Notes: generated by a model from the letters alone, not told the origin. A DNA stretch of 41,510 nt from Fibrobacter sp. (GCA_016295375.1 JAEDLI010000009.1:1-41510); one strand, 5' to 3'; positions 25,212-33,257 are shown, numbered from the stretch's first letter. Numbers and translations are program-made.

Positions 25212-25682
25212 ATGATTTCAGAAAAAGACCTATCGGAACTGGAAAAAATCCCTCTGGACGAGCGGATCACCCGCGTCGAGAACCTGCTGAAAGACAAGGA
25301 AAGCCCCCGCCCCTTCGAGTTGGGCCTGCTGCTCGCCCTGAAGATGGGTCAAGAAATCCGCGAAAAGAAACCCCTGGGCTCGGAATCCGGCGACCTGGTG
25401 GCCAGCTGGAGCAGCAAGCACCCCGAATCCGTAGTGGAAGAATCCATCGCATTCGCCAAGGAGTTCCTGCTGAACCCGGCAAAGATCGCCGAGAAGATAA
25501 AAGAAGGTTTAAGTAAAGGGGAAGGACTTCCCCTCGCTTCTGCCGACGATGCGGCATCCGCTACCCCTTCTAGCGGGGACACACCACCTAAAGGTGGCCA
25601 TGCCCACATAAGCGCTGAAGCGCTAAGTGGTCAAAGGCCGCAACGCCCCGAAAGCTTAGATTGCGAGGTGGAAAATGGCTAA
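25212..25682 (+). CDS. Unknown small protein whose C-terminus is encoded by repeat DNA
   Basis: A 156-aa soluble protein heading a three-gene coupled unit. Residues 1-100 are charged and mostly helical (LDERITRVENLLKDKES; PFELGLLLALKMGQEI); I recognise no family, though the position suggests a partner of the Ppx/GppA-like protein. From residue 101 onward the sequence turns Gly/Ala/Ser/Pro-rich. That stretch is the translation of a mosaic repeat (25516-25578) and a two-hairpin module (25582-25637), so the ancestral protein probably ended near residue 100. The stop overlaps the next gene by 8 bp (ATGGCTAA). Confidence 0.7.
   Translation: MISEKDLSELEKIPLDERITRVENLLKDKESPRPFELGLLLALKMGQEIREKKPLGSESGDLVASWSSKHPESVVEESIAFAKEFLLNPAKIAEKIKEGLSKGEGLPLASADDAASATPSSGDTPPKGGHAHISAEALSGQRPQRPESLDCEVENG
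25516..25578 (-). repeat. Mosaic hairpin repeat (GGGG element) inside a coding region
   Basis: Read on the minus strand it gives AGAAGGGGTAGCGGA near the start and GCGAGGGGAAG..CTTCCCC at the end, the same edges as 22222-22367. It is translated in frame. Confidence 0.75.
25582..25637 (+). repeat. Two-hairpin module, intragenic copy
   Basis: Hairpin CCACCT-AA-AGGTGG followed by AGCGCT-GA-AGCGCT. Nearly identical (with a few small changes) to the reverse complement of 39005-39059. It encodes about 19 residues of the upstream ORF. Confidence 0.85.
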
Positions 25683-26685
25683 CAAGCTCCTCGCCACCGT
25701 CGATATCGGGAGCCACAGTTGCATTCTGCTCATCGCCGCCTTTGAACCCGGAGAAAGCTCAACCGCTCTTCGTCATCCTAGTCCCGGAACAGAGTCCGGG
25801 ATAAACTCCGGCGAGGATCCGCTCGCCGTGGCGCAAGTTTCTGCTGACGAAAACACTTCTACCGCCGAAGCGGAAGGCGTCGAGCCCCGCAAAGTCCTGG
25901 TCCCGAAACTCCAGAAGGTGGAAATCTGCCGCCTGGGCGAAGACATCTACGACTCCGGTCGCATCTCCGAAGAAAAAATCCAGGACCTGTGCCGAATCAC
26001 GATCAAGTTCCGCATGGACCTCCACGCCCTGGGCGTGGAACTGAAGGCCGCCGCCATGACGGAGGCCATGCGCCGTGCCGAGAACCAGGAAGAAGTCCTG
26101 GACGCTGTGGAGAAAGCCCTCTGGATGCGTCCGAGAATCATCTCCGGCGAAGAAGAGGCGGCTCTCACCTACCGCTCCGTGAAGGAATGGCACGGCGAAG
26201 GCATCGTGACCATCGATATCGGCGGCGGATCGACGGAAATTTCCAACGGTGCCACCGGTTTTTCCATTCCGGTAGGCGCCCTCAAGATGTTCAAGGCCAT
26301 GGGACCCATCCCCGGTCCGGAATACAAGAAGTTCGTGAAGGAAACCTTCAAGGAAGTTTCGTTCAAGGGCATGACCAAGAAGCCGGTTTACCTTATCGGC
26401 GGAACGGGAACGGCTCTTGCCATGGTGTTCAAGAACCTCTCCCAGTTCGACTACAAGGCCATCGAAGGCCTGGAAATGAGCATTGCAGACCTGGAAGCCG
26501 TCACCACCCGCATATCCAACCTGTCCAAGGAACTCCGGGCCATGCTCCCGGGTCTTGAAAACGGACGGAGCGACGTCATCATCTGCGGCCTATTCTGGCT
26601 CCGCTCCCTGCTGGAAAAACTCCGGGTCGAAACATTTAGAATAAGCACTGCGGGACTCCGTTTCGGGTTGTTGTATGAGAATTAA
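25675..26685 (+). CDS. Ppx/GppA-family phosphatase with a repeat-encoded insertion
   Basis: A 336-aa member of the exopolyphosphatase / pppGpp phosphohydrolase family (actin-like ATPase fold). VDIGSHSCILLIA at the N-terminus, IISGEEEAALTYRSV, the second phosphate loop TIDIGGGSTEIS and YLIGGTGTALAM are visible. It would act on polyphosphate or pppGpp in the cytoplasm. Normal family members run from the first strand pair directly into RLGEGI..G; here about 50 extra residues (roughly 25-76) intervene. They are partly encoded by an ATGAC-type palindrome on the opposite strand (25772-25820) and are Ser/Pro/Glu-rich. It overlaps both neighbours, by 8 bp upstream and 11 bp downstream. Confidence 0.88.
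   Translation: MANKLLATVDIGSHSCILLIAAFEPGESSTALRHPSPGTESGINSGEDPLAVAQVSADENTSTAEAEGVEPRKVLVPKLQKVEICRLGEDIYDSGRISEEKIQDLCRITIKFRMDLHALGVELKAAAMTEAMRRAENQEEVLDAVEKALWMRPRIISGEEEAALTYRSVKEWHGEGIVTIDIGGGSTEISNGATGFSIPVGALKMFKAMGPIPGPEYKKFVKETFKEVSFKGMTKKPVYLIGGTGTALAMVFKNLSQFDYKAIEGLEMSIADLEAVTTRISNLSKELRAMLPGLENGRSDVIICGLFWLRSLLEKLRVETFRISTAGLRFGLLYEN
25772..25820 (-). repeat. ATGAC-type palindrome inside the Ppx/GppA-like gene
   Basis: Outer GTCATCCT..AGGATCC with an inner TCCCGGA/TCCGGGA hairpin. It encodes the HPSPGTESG part of the insertion. Confidence 0.65.
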
Positions 26686-27400
26686 CAAGTACATTTCCCT
26701 TTGCGGAATTGCCAGCCGTCGGGCCGCCGAGGCCCTGATTGAAGAAGGCCGCGTGCAGGTGAACGGCGTGACCATCAGCGACCTGGGCCACCAGGTGGAC
26801 GAAACCGCCGACACCGTCCTGGTGGACGGCAAGCCCGCGAAACTCCCCCGCAGGACCACCACCATCCTTTTCCACAAACCTCCCGGATGCGTGTGCACCA
26901 AGGACGACCCCCAGGGGCGCGAGACCGTCTATGACTACCTGCCTCCAGGGTACCAGCAGCTGAAATACGTGGGCCGCCTGGACCTGCAGAGCCGCGGGCT
27001 GTTGCTGTTCACCGACGATGGGGAACTGCTCCACCGGCTCACCCACCCGAGCTACGAGATTCCCCGGACCTACAACGTGTGGACTACCAAGCCCCTGAGC
27101 GAAAGTGCCGCCCAGAAGCTGGTGGACGGCGTGGACATCCGGGACCCCGAAGACCCTGACGCCAAGGAAGACATCGCGTTTGCCACCGACGTTTACCTGG
27201 AAAAGGGTTACGCCGAGCTCACCCTCATTGAAGGGAAGAACCGTGAAATCCGCCGGATGATGCGGGCCCTGGGCTACGAAATTCGGGACCTGAAGCGCAT
27301 CAGCTACTGCAAGATTAGGCTCGGCGATTTACCCGCCGGCGAATACCGGGAACTCACCCCCGACGAGATGAACAAACTTAGACAGGCGGTAGGACTGTAG
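26675..27400 (+). CDS. RsuA/RluB-family pseudouridine synthase
   Basis: A 241-aa enzyme that isomerises a uridine in rRNA. An N-terminal S4 RNA-binding domain (about 1-60: INKYISLCGIASRRAAEALI, GRVQVNG) is followed by the synthase domain with GRLDLQSRGLLLFTDDG, which carries the catalytic Asp, and the late GKNREIRRMMRALG motif typical of RsuA/RluB/RluE/RluF. Which rRNA site is modified cannot be told. It is the last gene of the coupled trio, overlapping the Ppx-like gene by 11 bp. Confidence 0.94.
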   Translation: MRINKYISLCGIASRRAAEALIEEGRVQVNGVTISDLGHQVDETADTVLVDGKPAKLPRRTTTILFHKPPGCVCTKDDPQGRETVYDYLPPGYQQLKYVGRLDLQSRGLLLFTDDGELLHRLTHPSYEIPRTYNVWTTKPLSESAAQKLVDGVDIRDPEDPDAKEDIAFATDVYLEKGYAELTLIEGKNREIRRMMRALGYEIRDLKRISYCKIRLGDLPAGEYRELTPDEMNKLRQAVGL

Positions 27401-27404
27401 GCCT

Positions 27405-27467
27405 GAGTGGTGAGTAGTGAGTGGTGAGGTATGTACAATGTGCAATGTGGAATGAGGAATATGGAAT
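27405..27467 (+). repeat. Nine-unit heptamer tract
   Basis: GAGTGGT, GAGTAGT, GAGTGGT, GAGGTAT, GTACAAT, GTGCAAT, GTGGAAT, GAGGAAT, ATGGAAT in strict 7-bp phase, starting 5 nt after the synthase stop. Confidence 0.85.
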
Positions 27468-27486
27468 GATCGATAAGTCTATCTTC

Positions 27487-27577
27487 GTCATCCTCACGCA
27501 GGTGAGGATCCGCTTGCTACCATCTAGCAGATGTTCGCCGGAGCCCGCCCTGAGTTTGTCGAATGGGCGAACATGAC
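27487..27577. repeat. Composite two-hairpin palindromic element, copy 2
   Basis: GTCATCCTCAC..GTGAGGATCC, then CGCTTGCTACCATCTAGCAG, then a long-armed GTTCGCC..GGGCGAAC hairpin and ATGAC. The centre matches the reverse complement of the 16440-16507 centre, while the second hairpin differs. Confidence 0.8.
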
Positions 27578-27586
27578 GAGTTTCAG

Positions 27587-27614
27587 AACCCCTAAATCCT
27601 AGCCCCTAGCCCCT
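27587..27614 (+). repeat. Heptamer tract AGCCCCT
   Basis: AACCCCT, AAATCCT, AGCCCCT, AGCCCCT; the next 7-mer, AAACATG, contains the start codon at 27619. Confidence 0.75.
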
Positions 27615-27618
27615 AAAC

Positions 27619-28449
27619 ATGACCAAACGCACATTATATATAGGTGACATCCACGGCTGTGCCGACGAACTGGAACGAATCATTGACGCCTTCGGGTTCG
27701 TGCGAGGCAAGGACACCCTGTACCAGACCGGCGACATCATCAACAAGGGCCCCGACATGATGCGGGCTTTAAGGACCGTGCTGGATCTCGGAATTCTGAC
27801 CGTTCGCGGAAACCACGAAGAACACTTGATCCGCATGATGGAAACACCCCAGACGGAGTGGACCGAAAAGCAGAAAAACCGCTTTGCAAGACTCTCCCTG
27901 GAAGAATGGACATTTATTCGGGACACGGTAAAGGACTGGCCTCTTTGGCGGGACACGCCCCACGCCCTGCTGGTCCATGCCGGCCTGGAACCCGGAAAAA
28001 CAAGACTCGAGGACATGAGCCCGAAGGTGCTGCTCTCCATACGCATGTGGAATGAACGGCCCTGGTTCGAGCAGGTCAGCTGGCCAAAGACCGTAGTGTT
28101 CGGGCACTGGGCCAAGATGGGGTTCGTGAACCGCCCAGGGTTCATCGGGCTGGATTCCGGCTGTGTCTATGGCAAAAAACTGACCGCCTGGTGTCCCGAA
28201 GAAGACAAGTTCTACGAAGTTCCTGCCGCCCGGGAATACGCCCCCGTCAAGGACAAGGCGAAGGAATCCGAAGGGGCCCCTTGCAAGGTGCTGGGCGACA
28301 ACACCCCGAACTATGTTCCGCCCAAGACCTTCGACGAAATCAAGGCGAAAATCGCCCAAGGAGAAATCGCGCCCGACGACGATTCCGAAGAGGAAAAGTC
28401 CATCCGCAAGGCAAGCCCTTCCATCAGCGCCGAATGGGCTGGATACTAG
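27619..28449 (+). CDS. Calcineurin-like (PPP family) metallophosphoesterase
   Basis: A 276-aa cytoplasmic phosphatase of the bacterial PrpA/ApaH-like group. The metal-binding signature is complete: GDIHG near residue 9, GDIINKGP, GNHEEH and a later FGHWAK His. It could be a Ser/Thr protein phosphatase or a diadenosine tetraphosphatase; the sequence does not decide. The C-terminal ~60 residues are charged and extend beyond the catalytic core. The ATG sits in the last repeat of a heptamer tract, with no clear Shine-Dalgarno and no good -10 box nearby, so its expression signal is unclear. Confidence 0.88.
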   Translation: MTKRTLYIGDIHGCADELERIIDAFGFVRGKDTLYQTGDIINKGPDMMRALRTVLDLGILTVRGNHEEHLIRMMETPQTEWTEKQKNRFARLSLEEWTFIRDTVKDWPLWRDTPHALLVHAGLEPGKTRLEDMSPKVLLSIRMWNERPWFEQVSWPKTVVFGHWAKMGFVNRPGFIGLDSGCVYGKKLTAWCPEEDKFYEVPAAREYAPVKDKAKESEGAPCKVLGDNTPNYVPPKTFDEIKAKIAQGEIAPDDDSEEEKSIRKASPSISAEWAGY

Positions 28450-28455
28450 CTTGAC

Positions 28456-28490
28456 AGGGGCTAGGGGCTAGAGACTAGGATCTAGTGAAT
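28456..28490 (+). repeat. Heptamer tract AGGGGCT
   Basis: AGGGGCT, AGGGGCT, AGAGACT, AGGATCT, AGTGAAT, right after the phosphatase stop. Confidence 0.8.
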
Positions 28491-28545
28491 ACAGATTACC
28501 TTCACCTTCGGTATCAGAAAGATGCATCTTGAAACCCGCAAATTC

Positions 28546-28580
28546 AACCCCTAAATCCTAGCCCCTAGATCCTAGATCCT
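28546..28580 (+). repeat. Heptamer tract AGATCCT
   Basis: AACCCCT, AAATCCT, AGCCCCT, AGATCCT, AGATCCT. The first three units equal those at 27587-27607. It is nearly the reverse complement of the 28456 tract. Confidence 0.8.
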
Positions 28581-28600
28581 ATCCAACCGACAGCTTTTTC

Positions 28601-28606
28601 TATCTT
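28601..28606 (+). promoter_or_regulatory. -10 box of nadA
   Basis: TTTTTCTATCTT, 27 nt before the ATG. The leader has CGGAG 6-7 nt before the start. Confidence 0.5.
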
Positions 28607-28633
28607 TGAAAGGAACTTTTTTCGGAGCGACCC

Positions 28634-29650
28634 ATGACTGTTGACGACCTTTACAACCGCCTAAGCACCATCAAGCCCGGCGTGGTGCTCTGCACCTACA
28701 CCCGCGAAAAATGCGAGCAGATGCTCCCGCTGATTAACGAAATCAACCAGCTCAAAAAAGAGCGGGACGCGGTAATTCTCGCCCACAGCTACTGCGCTCC
28801 CGAAATCGTGCTGGGCGTTGCCGACTTCAGCGGCGACAGTTTCAAGTTGAGCCAGGACGCCACCAAGGTATCCGCAAAGAACATCGTGTTTTCTGCCGTG
28901 CAGTTCATGGGCGAAACCGCCAAGATTCTGAACCCCGAAAAGGACGTGCTGATTCCCGGCCCCCTTACGGGCTGTAGCCTGGCCGACTCCATCACCGGAG
29001 CCGAAGTCCTGGAACTCCGTAAAAAGTACCCGGACCACACCTTCGTCTGCTACATCAACACCACCGCCGACGTGAAGGCGGCCTGCGACGTGTGCGTCAC
29101 CAGCGGAAACGTAATGAAAATCGTTTCCAGCCTGGAAAATGACAAGATCGTGTTCGTTCCCGACGGCCTCATGGGCAAGAACCTTACCGAAGAACTCAAG
29201 AAACGAGGCGTCAACAAAGAAATCGTGCTCTACTCCGGCAGCTGCTACGTTCACGAGACCTATGACTCCGAACTGATCGCCTTTTTCCGGGAACAAAACC
29301 CGGGTCTGAAGGTGGTAAGCCACCCCGAATGCCACCCCGGCGTAGCCCTCTTGAGCGACTACGTAGGCTCAACCGGCCAGATGGTGGACTACATCAAGAA
29401 TCAGCCCGAGGGCACCAAGTTCTTGCTGCTCACCGAATGCGGCCTGAACGCCCGTATGCAATACGAGTTCCCCGACAAGGAATTCGTGGGGAGCTGCAGC
29501 ATGTGCAAGTACATGAAGAGCAATTCTCTGGAAAACATTTTGGAGACGCTTCGCCACCCCGAAAAGGCGAAGCACGTGGTTCTGGACGAGTCCGTGCGTG
29601 TCGCCGCCAAGAAGTGCATCGACGCCATGTTCTACTACGCCAAATTATAA
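28634..29650 (+). CDS. nadA: Quinolinate synthase NadA
   Basis: A 338-aa [4Fe-4S] enzyme that condenses iminoaspartate with dihydroxyacetone phosphate to quinolinate in NAD synthesis. Seen: VILAHSYCAPEIVLGVADFSGDS, Cys114 in LTGCSLADS, Cys204 in SGSCYVHE, HPECHPGV and GSCSMCKYMKSNSLE with Cys288 and Cys291. The Cys positions match the three-ligand cluster of the family. nadB and nadC are not nearby. It has its own promoter and a Shine-Dalgarno. Confidence 0.97.
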   Translation: MTVDDLYNRLSTIKPGVVLCTYTREKCEQMLPLINEINQLKKERDAVILAHSYCAPEIVLGVADFSGDSFKLSQDATKVSAKNIVFSAVQFMGETAKILNPEKDVLIPGPLTGCSLADSITGAEVLELRKKYPDHTFVCYINTTADVKAACDVCVTSGNVMKIVSSLENDKIVFVPDGLMGKNLTEELKKRGVNKEIVLYSGSCYVHETYDSELIAFFREQNPGLKVVSHPECHPGVALLSDYVGSTGQMVDYIKNQPEGTKFLLLTECGLNARMQYEFPDKEFVGSCSMCKYMKSNSLENILETLRHPEKAKHVVLDESVRVAAKKCIDAMFYYAKL

Positions 29651-29673
29651 AAAGGGGTCGGATCAGTCGGTCA

Positions 29674-29736
29674 AATTCGGATTTCAGATTTCAGAGTTCT
29701 GAATTACCTCCGAGTTCCGAAAACCGAATTCCGAAT
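29674..29736 (+). repeat. Nine-unit heptamer tract AATTCGG/TCCGAAT
   Basis: AATTCGG, ATTTCAG, ATTTCAG, AGTTCTG, AATTACC, TCCGAGT, TCCGAAA, ACCGAAT, TCCGAAT. The first unit equals the mnmE repeat, and the tract ends in its near-complement. Confidence 0.8.
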
Positions 29737-29750
29737 TAATGTGATTTACA

Positions 29751-30407
29751 ATGAAAAAGTTCATCCTGTTTTTTTTCCTGACCGTCACCGCGGCAAGCGC
29801 TTACGAAGAGAACTACTGGCCCCGTTCCTACTTTGTACGGGCGGGCATGGGCGTTACCGCCACCATCGGCGACCTTAATGAACGTCCCGTAAGCGTCAAG
29901 GACACCAACGGGAACAAGTTCAAGACCTACCCGCCCGACATGGTTCTCATGGGCGACCCGGAGCTCCTCCTGGGCGTAAACATCAGGGAATTCACCCTGG
30001 CCGTGGCGTTCCAGTACTGGAAACAGCAAGAGGAACTGGTGAAAATCTCCGCAGAGGAAAGTACCCGTTTCTGGCGGTTAGGCTTTGAATTCTACTACAA
30101 CTTTTTCTGGCCGGACTATTTCCAGGTGGGCCTGGGTGCCGGTTTCTCGTACACCAGCGTCAAGACCGAAAACAGTGCCTTCCACGGCGAAGACCTGGGA
30201 GACACGGAATTCATGGGTTCCGGTATAGGCCTCATGGCAAACGTGCAGTATTATTTCACCAACGAAATCGCCATCATCCCCGCCGTAAAGTTTTACCGGA
30301 ACTGGTTCAAGAACGTCTATACCGACGATAGCGAGAACCAGGAACTGGACCCGTTCCTGTGGCAGACCTTCATTTCGGCCTCCATATCCCTGCAATTCCA
30401 GTTCTAG
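29751..30407 (+). CDS. Outer-membrane beta-barrel protein, function unknown
   Basis: A 218-aa protein with a signal peptide (MKKFILFFFLTVTAASA, cut before YEENYW). Alternating aromatic and hydrophobic strands follow (YFVRAGMGVTATIGD, FTLAVAFQYW, FYYNFFWPDYFQVGLGAGFSY, GIGLMANVQYYFTNE) and it ends in SISLQFQF with a terminal aromatic, the usual barrel C-terminus. Family not recognised. The next outer-membrane gene begins 38 nt later with its own box. The start region has no convincing Shine-Dalgarno. Confidence 0.78.
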   Translation: MKKFILFFFLTVTAASAYEENYWPRSYFVRAGMGVTATIGDLNERPVSVKDTNGNKFKTYPPDMVLMGDPELLLGVNIREFTLAVAFQYWKQQEELVKISAEESTRFWRLGFEFYYNFFWPDYFQVGLGAGFSYTSVKTENSAFHGEDLGDTEFMGSGIGLMANVQYYFTNEIAIIPAVKFYRNWFKNVYTDDSENQELDPFLWQTFISASISLQFQF

Positions 30408-30432
30408 GCTAAACGGGGGGCTTGAATTTATC

Positions 30433-30438
30433 TAAATT
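30433..30438 (+). promoter_or_regulatory. -10 box of the 30446 gene, leaderless
   Basis: TAAATT with TGGGCCC as the 7-nt gap to the ATG. The same TGGGCCC follows the SLC13 box at 1737-1742. Confidence 0.45.
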
Positions 30439-30445
30439 TGGGCCC

Positions 30446-31627
30446 ATGAAAACGCCTTTCAAGCTATTTCTGGTTGCAGGGCTGTGCTTGGCGGCTGTGG
30501 CGCACGCCATGGACGACAAGGGCTACGCCTCCATCTACGAGTCCATCGCCGCTTTTGAAAATCGCCCTGGTGGAGATGCTAGGATATTCAACCGTCCGGG
30601 CTATGTGAAGCCCATCATCACCAACCTCGCCCCTGTGCTGAACAGCAACTGGTACGTGAGCGCTACGGTTCCCCAGAGCGTGACCTTCGAAGCGGGACTC
30701 CCCTTCGCCATTATCCCCATCGGGAGCGACGACCGCACCTTCTCGGAAAACGGTGCAAGTGTCCCTACCATCTTTGGCGACCACGGCGATCCTCTGAACT
30801 ACGACCCCACCGTTTACGGTAACGAGACACTCCACAACTTGGGCGTTTTTACCTACCCCTACCTGCAGCTGGCCGGAGGTTTCTACCATGCCCGTCTAGT
30901 GCTTCGCGGCATGTGGCTCCCCGCCGTTAGCGAACTCCAGAAATTCAACCTCATCGGTATCGGCCTGCAGTACAGCTTTGGCCACCTTTTCCAGTACATG
31001 CTGCCCAAGCCCGCCCAGGGCTTGGACGTGAGCCTGGTGCTGGGTTACAGCTCCAGCGGCATCAGCTACCAGCCCGAAGATTACGAGGGCTCTCTCGACC
31101 TGGACATCTCAGCTTTCACCTTTGACGTTGTTATCGGATACAAGCCCATCGAAATTGTCGAAGTCATGCTGACTCTCGGCTACCAGAGCGGAAGCATGGC
31201 CTCCAGCGGTCACCTGGTGAGCCACGCCGATGGCTGGAACGGGCAGTCTATCGACCCGAACATTACCGTAGACGGAAACGACGGTTTCAAGTTCGGCCTT
31301 GCGGTAGCCTTCCAGTTCGGGTCGTCGTTCCATCCGGTGCTGGGCTACGATTACGCGGGCAAGTCCAGCTTCACCACAAACGTGCTCTACTTCAAGCAGC
31401 AGTTCGGCAAGGACAAGACTCCCGACGAAATCGCCAAGGAAAAGGGCTACGTGCGTGGCGGCAGCGTTTCCAACGACGAAGAAGAGGTGGATGAAGCGGA
31501 GGAGGCTCCGAAAGCAAAGAAGAAGGCAAAAAAGAAGTCCAAGAAGAAAAAGAAAGTTGTAGAAGAGGAAGATGCCGCAGGTGACACCACCGCTGCGGAC
31601 GATGAATTTGAAGAATTTGATGACTAA
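30446..31627 (+). CDS. Outer-membrane protein with Lys-rich and acidic C-terminal tail
   Basis: A 393-aa exported protein. The signal peptide (MKTPFKLFLVAGLCLAAVAHA) is fixed by ATG 30446; the TTG eight codons earlier is upstream of the promoter box. The body is strand-rich and barrel-like (LQLAGGFYHARLVLRGMWL, LIGIGLQYSFGHLF, VMLTLGYQSGSM, FKFGLAVAFQFGSSF). The last ~60 residues are low-complexity: an acidic stretch, a Lys/Ala run (KKKAKKKSKKKKK) and an acidic end, unlike a normal barrel terminus and probably periplasmic or surface exposed. Function unknown. It is followed by a palindrome and cstA. Confidence 0.75.
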   Translation: MKTPFKLFLVAGLCLAAVAHAMDDKGYASIYESIAAFENRPGGDARIFNRPGYVKPIITNLAPVLNSNWYVSATVPQSVTFEAGLPFAIIPIGSDDRTFSENGASVPTIFGDHGDPLNYDPTVYGNETLHNLGVFTYPYLQLAGGFYHARLVLRGMWLPAVSELQKFNLIGIGLQYSFGHLFQYMLPKPAQGLDVSLVLGYSSSGISYQPEDYEGSLDLDISAFTFDVVIGYKPIEIVEVMLTLGYQSGSMASSGHLVSHADGWNGQSIDPNITVDGNDGFKFGLAVAFQFGSSFHPVLGYDYAGKSSFTTNVLYFKQQFGKDKTPDEIAKEKGYVRGGSVSNDEEEVDEAEEAPKAKKKAKKKSKKKKKVVEEEDAAGDTTAADDEFEEFDD

Positions 31628-31630
31628 CTA

Positions 31631-31655
31631 GATGCCGTGTCAAGCACGGCATGAC
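31631..31655 (+). repeat. ATGAC-type palindrome between the outer-membrane gene and cstA
   Basis: ATGCCGTG, 5-nt loop, CACGGCAT, then GACGC and seven A. The A run gives no T tract on the + strand, so this is a repeat rather than a clear terminator. Confidence 0.65.
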
Positions 31656-31681
31656 GCAAAAAAACTTAAGGTAGGCAAAAG

Positions 31682-33244
31682 ATGATTACATTCCTTATCG
31701 GCATTGCCATCTTGATTGGCGGCTACTTTACATACGGAAAGTTCGTGGAGCGGGTATTCGGCCCCGACGACCGCAAGACCCCGGCCCTTGCAAATCCCGA
31801 CGGCGTGGACCGCATGGTGCTCCCCCACTGGAAAAACATGCTTATCCAGCTGTTGAACATCGCAGGCATCGGCCCTGTCATCGGCGTGATTCTCGGCATC
31901 AAGTTCGGCGCCATCGTGTTCATTCTGCTCCCCATCGGAAACGTGTTGGGCGGAGCGGTCCACGACTACTTCAGCGGCATGATCAGCATGCGCAACAACG
32001 GCTACAACGTCCCTGCCCTTGCCCGCAAGTTCCTGGGCAAGGGACCATCCAAGGTGGTTATGGCCCTCATCTCCGTGGCCCTGATTCTTGTGGGGGCCGT
32101 GTTCACAAACACCCCGGCAGCCCTTATCAACACCCCCATCATTGCAGGTTCCGCCGTGTCTCCAAGCCTGTTCTGGATTGCGGTGGGCTGCATTTTCGTC
32201 TACTATTTCGCCAGCACCTTCTTCCCCATCGACAAGATTATCGGGCGAATCTACCCCCTCTTCGGCGGCTTGCTCATTCTCGCTTCTCTCGGAATCATGG
32301 TCGGCATCGCGCCACACCTGAATATCCTTGACGAAATCAACCTTGCGGACTTCGGGTCCAACTTCCACCAGCATCCGGCGGGACAGCCCATACTTCCCAT
32401 GCTGTTCGTGACCATCGCCTGCGGCATCATCAGCGGTTTCCACAGCACCCAAAGCCCCATCGTGGCCCGTACCGAAGTGACCGAAAAGCTTGGACGTCAA
32501 ACTTTTTACGGCATGATGATTATCGAAGGTCTCATCGGCATGATTTGGGCCGCAGGCGGCATGTTCATCTACCACCAAATGCCCGAACTCTTGACCGGAG
32601 CCTCCGGCGTGAAGGTCCTCAGCACCTTGGTCTCTACCGTCATCCCCTTCGCCCCCATTTCTGTACTGGTGGTGGTGGGCGTGATTATACTTGCCATTAC
32701 CAGTGGTGACACCAGCCTCCGAAGCCTCCGCCTCACCATCTCCGAACTTACGGGTATCGACCAGAAATCCGCCAAGAATCGTCTGCTTTTGACCGTTCCT
32801 ATGTTTGCCATTTGTGCTATCATCATCTTCTGGAGCAACATGGACAAAGAAGGCTTCAACATCCTGTGGAACTACTTCAGCTGGAGCAACCAGCTCATGG
32901 CGGTGTGCAGCCTGTGCGTGGCGGTAGTTTACCTGCGGAGCAAAAAGAAGAACTTCTGGATTGCCCTCGTGCCCTGCATGTTCATGACCTTCATCACCTG
33001 CCATTACATCTTGTGGGTCAGCCCCGAAAACCTGAAGGGCGCTCCTTTGGGTTTTGGCCTTGACTACAAGACCGCCCTGGTGCTGGCCATTGAAAACGCA
33101 GTTATTCTTGGGGCTTTGCTGTGCACGAGGGGCAAGACCCTCACCCAGATGGCAGGTTTCGACCCCGACGTGTGGGATCCGGTCAAGGAAGAAAAGTACC
33201 AGGCGAGCCACCCCATCAAGGGTCCGGAAAACGTGAAATTCTAG
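31682..33244 (+). CDS. cstA: Carbon starvation protein A family transporter (CstA)
   Basis: A 520-aa inner-membrane protein of the CstA family, linked in other bacteria to peptide or pyruvate uptake. It opens with MITFLIGIAILIGGYFTYGKFVERVFGPDDRKTPA in two stretches and carries the family core NIAGIGPVIGVILGIKFG, GGAVHDYFSGMISMRNNG and GFHSTQSPIVARTEV. About 13-15 hydrophobic segments. It is shorter than the ~700-aa E. coli CstA and belongs to the short branch. The NUDIX gene follows after 13 nt, so the pair is likely one operon. Confidence 0.92.
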   Translation: MITFLIGIAILIGGYFTYGKFVERVFGPDDRKTPALANPDGVDRMVLPHWKNMLIQLLNIAGIGPVIGVILGIKFGAIVFILLPIGNVLGGAVHDYFSGMISMRNNGYNVPALARKFLGKGPSKVVMALISVALILVGAVFTNTPAALINTPIIAGSAVSPSLFWIAVGCIFVYYFASTFFPIDKIIGRIYPLFGGLLILASLGIMVGIAPHLNILDEINLADFGSNFHQHPAGQPILPMLFVTIACGIISGFHSTQSPIVARTEVTEKLGRQTFYGMMIIEGLIGMIWAAGGMFIYHQMPELLTGASGVKVLSTLVSTVIPFAPISVLVVVGVIILAITSGDTSLRSLRLTISELTGIDQKSAKNRLLLTVPMFAICAIIIFWSNMDKEGFNILWNYFSWSNQLMAVCSLCVAVVYLRSKKKNFWIALVPCMFMTFITCHYILWVSPENLKGAPLGFGLDYKTALVLAIENAVILGALLCTRGKTLTQMAGFDPDVWDPVKEEKYQASHPIKGPENVKF

Positions 33245-33257
33245 AGGGCGTTTCCAA

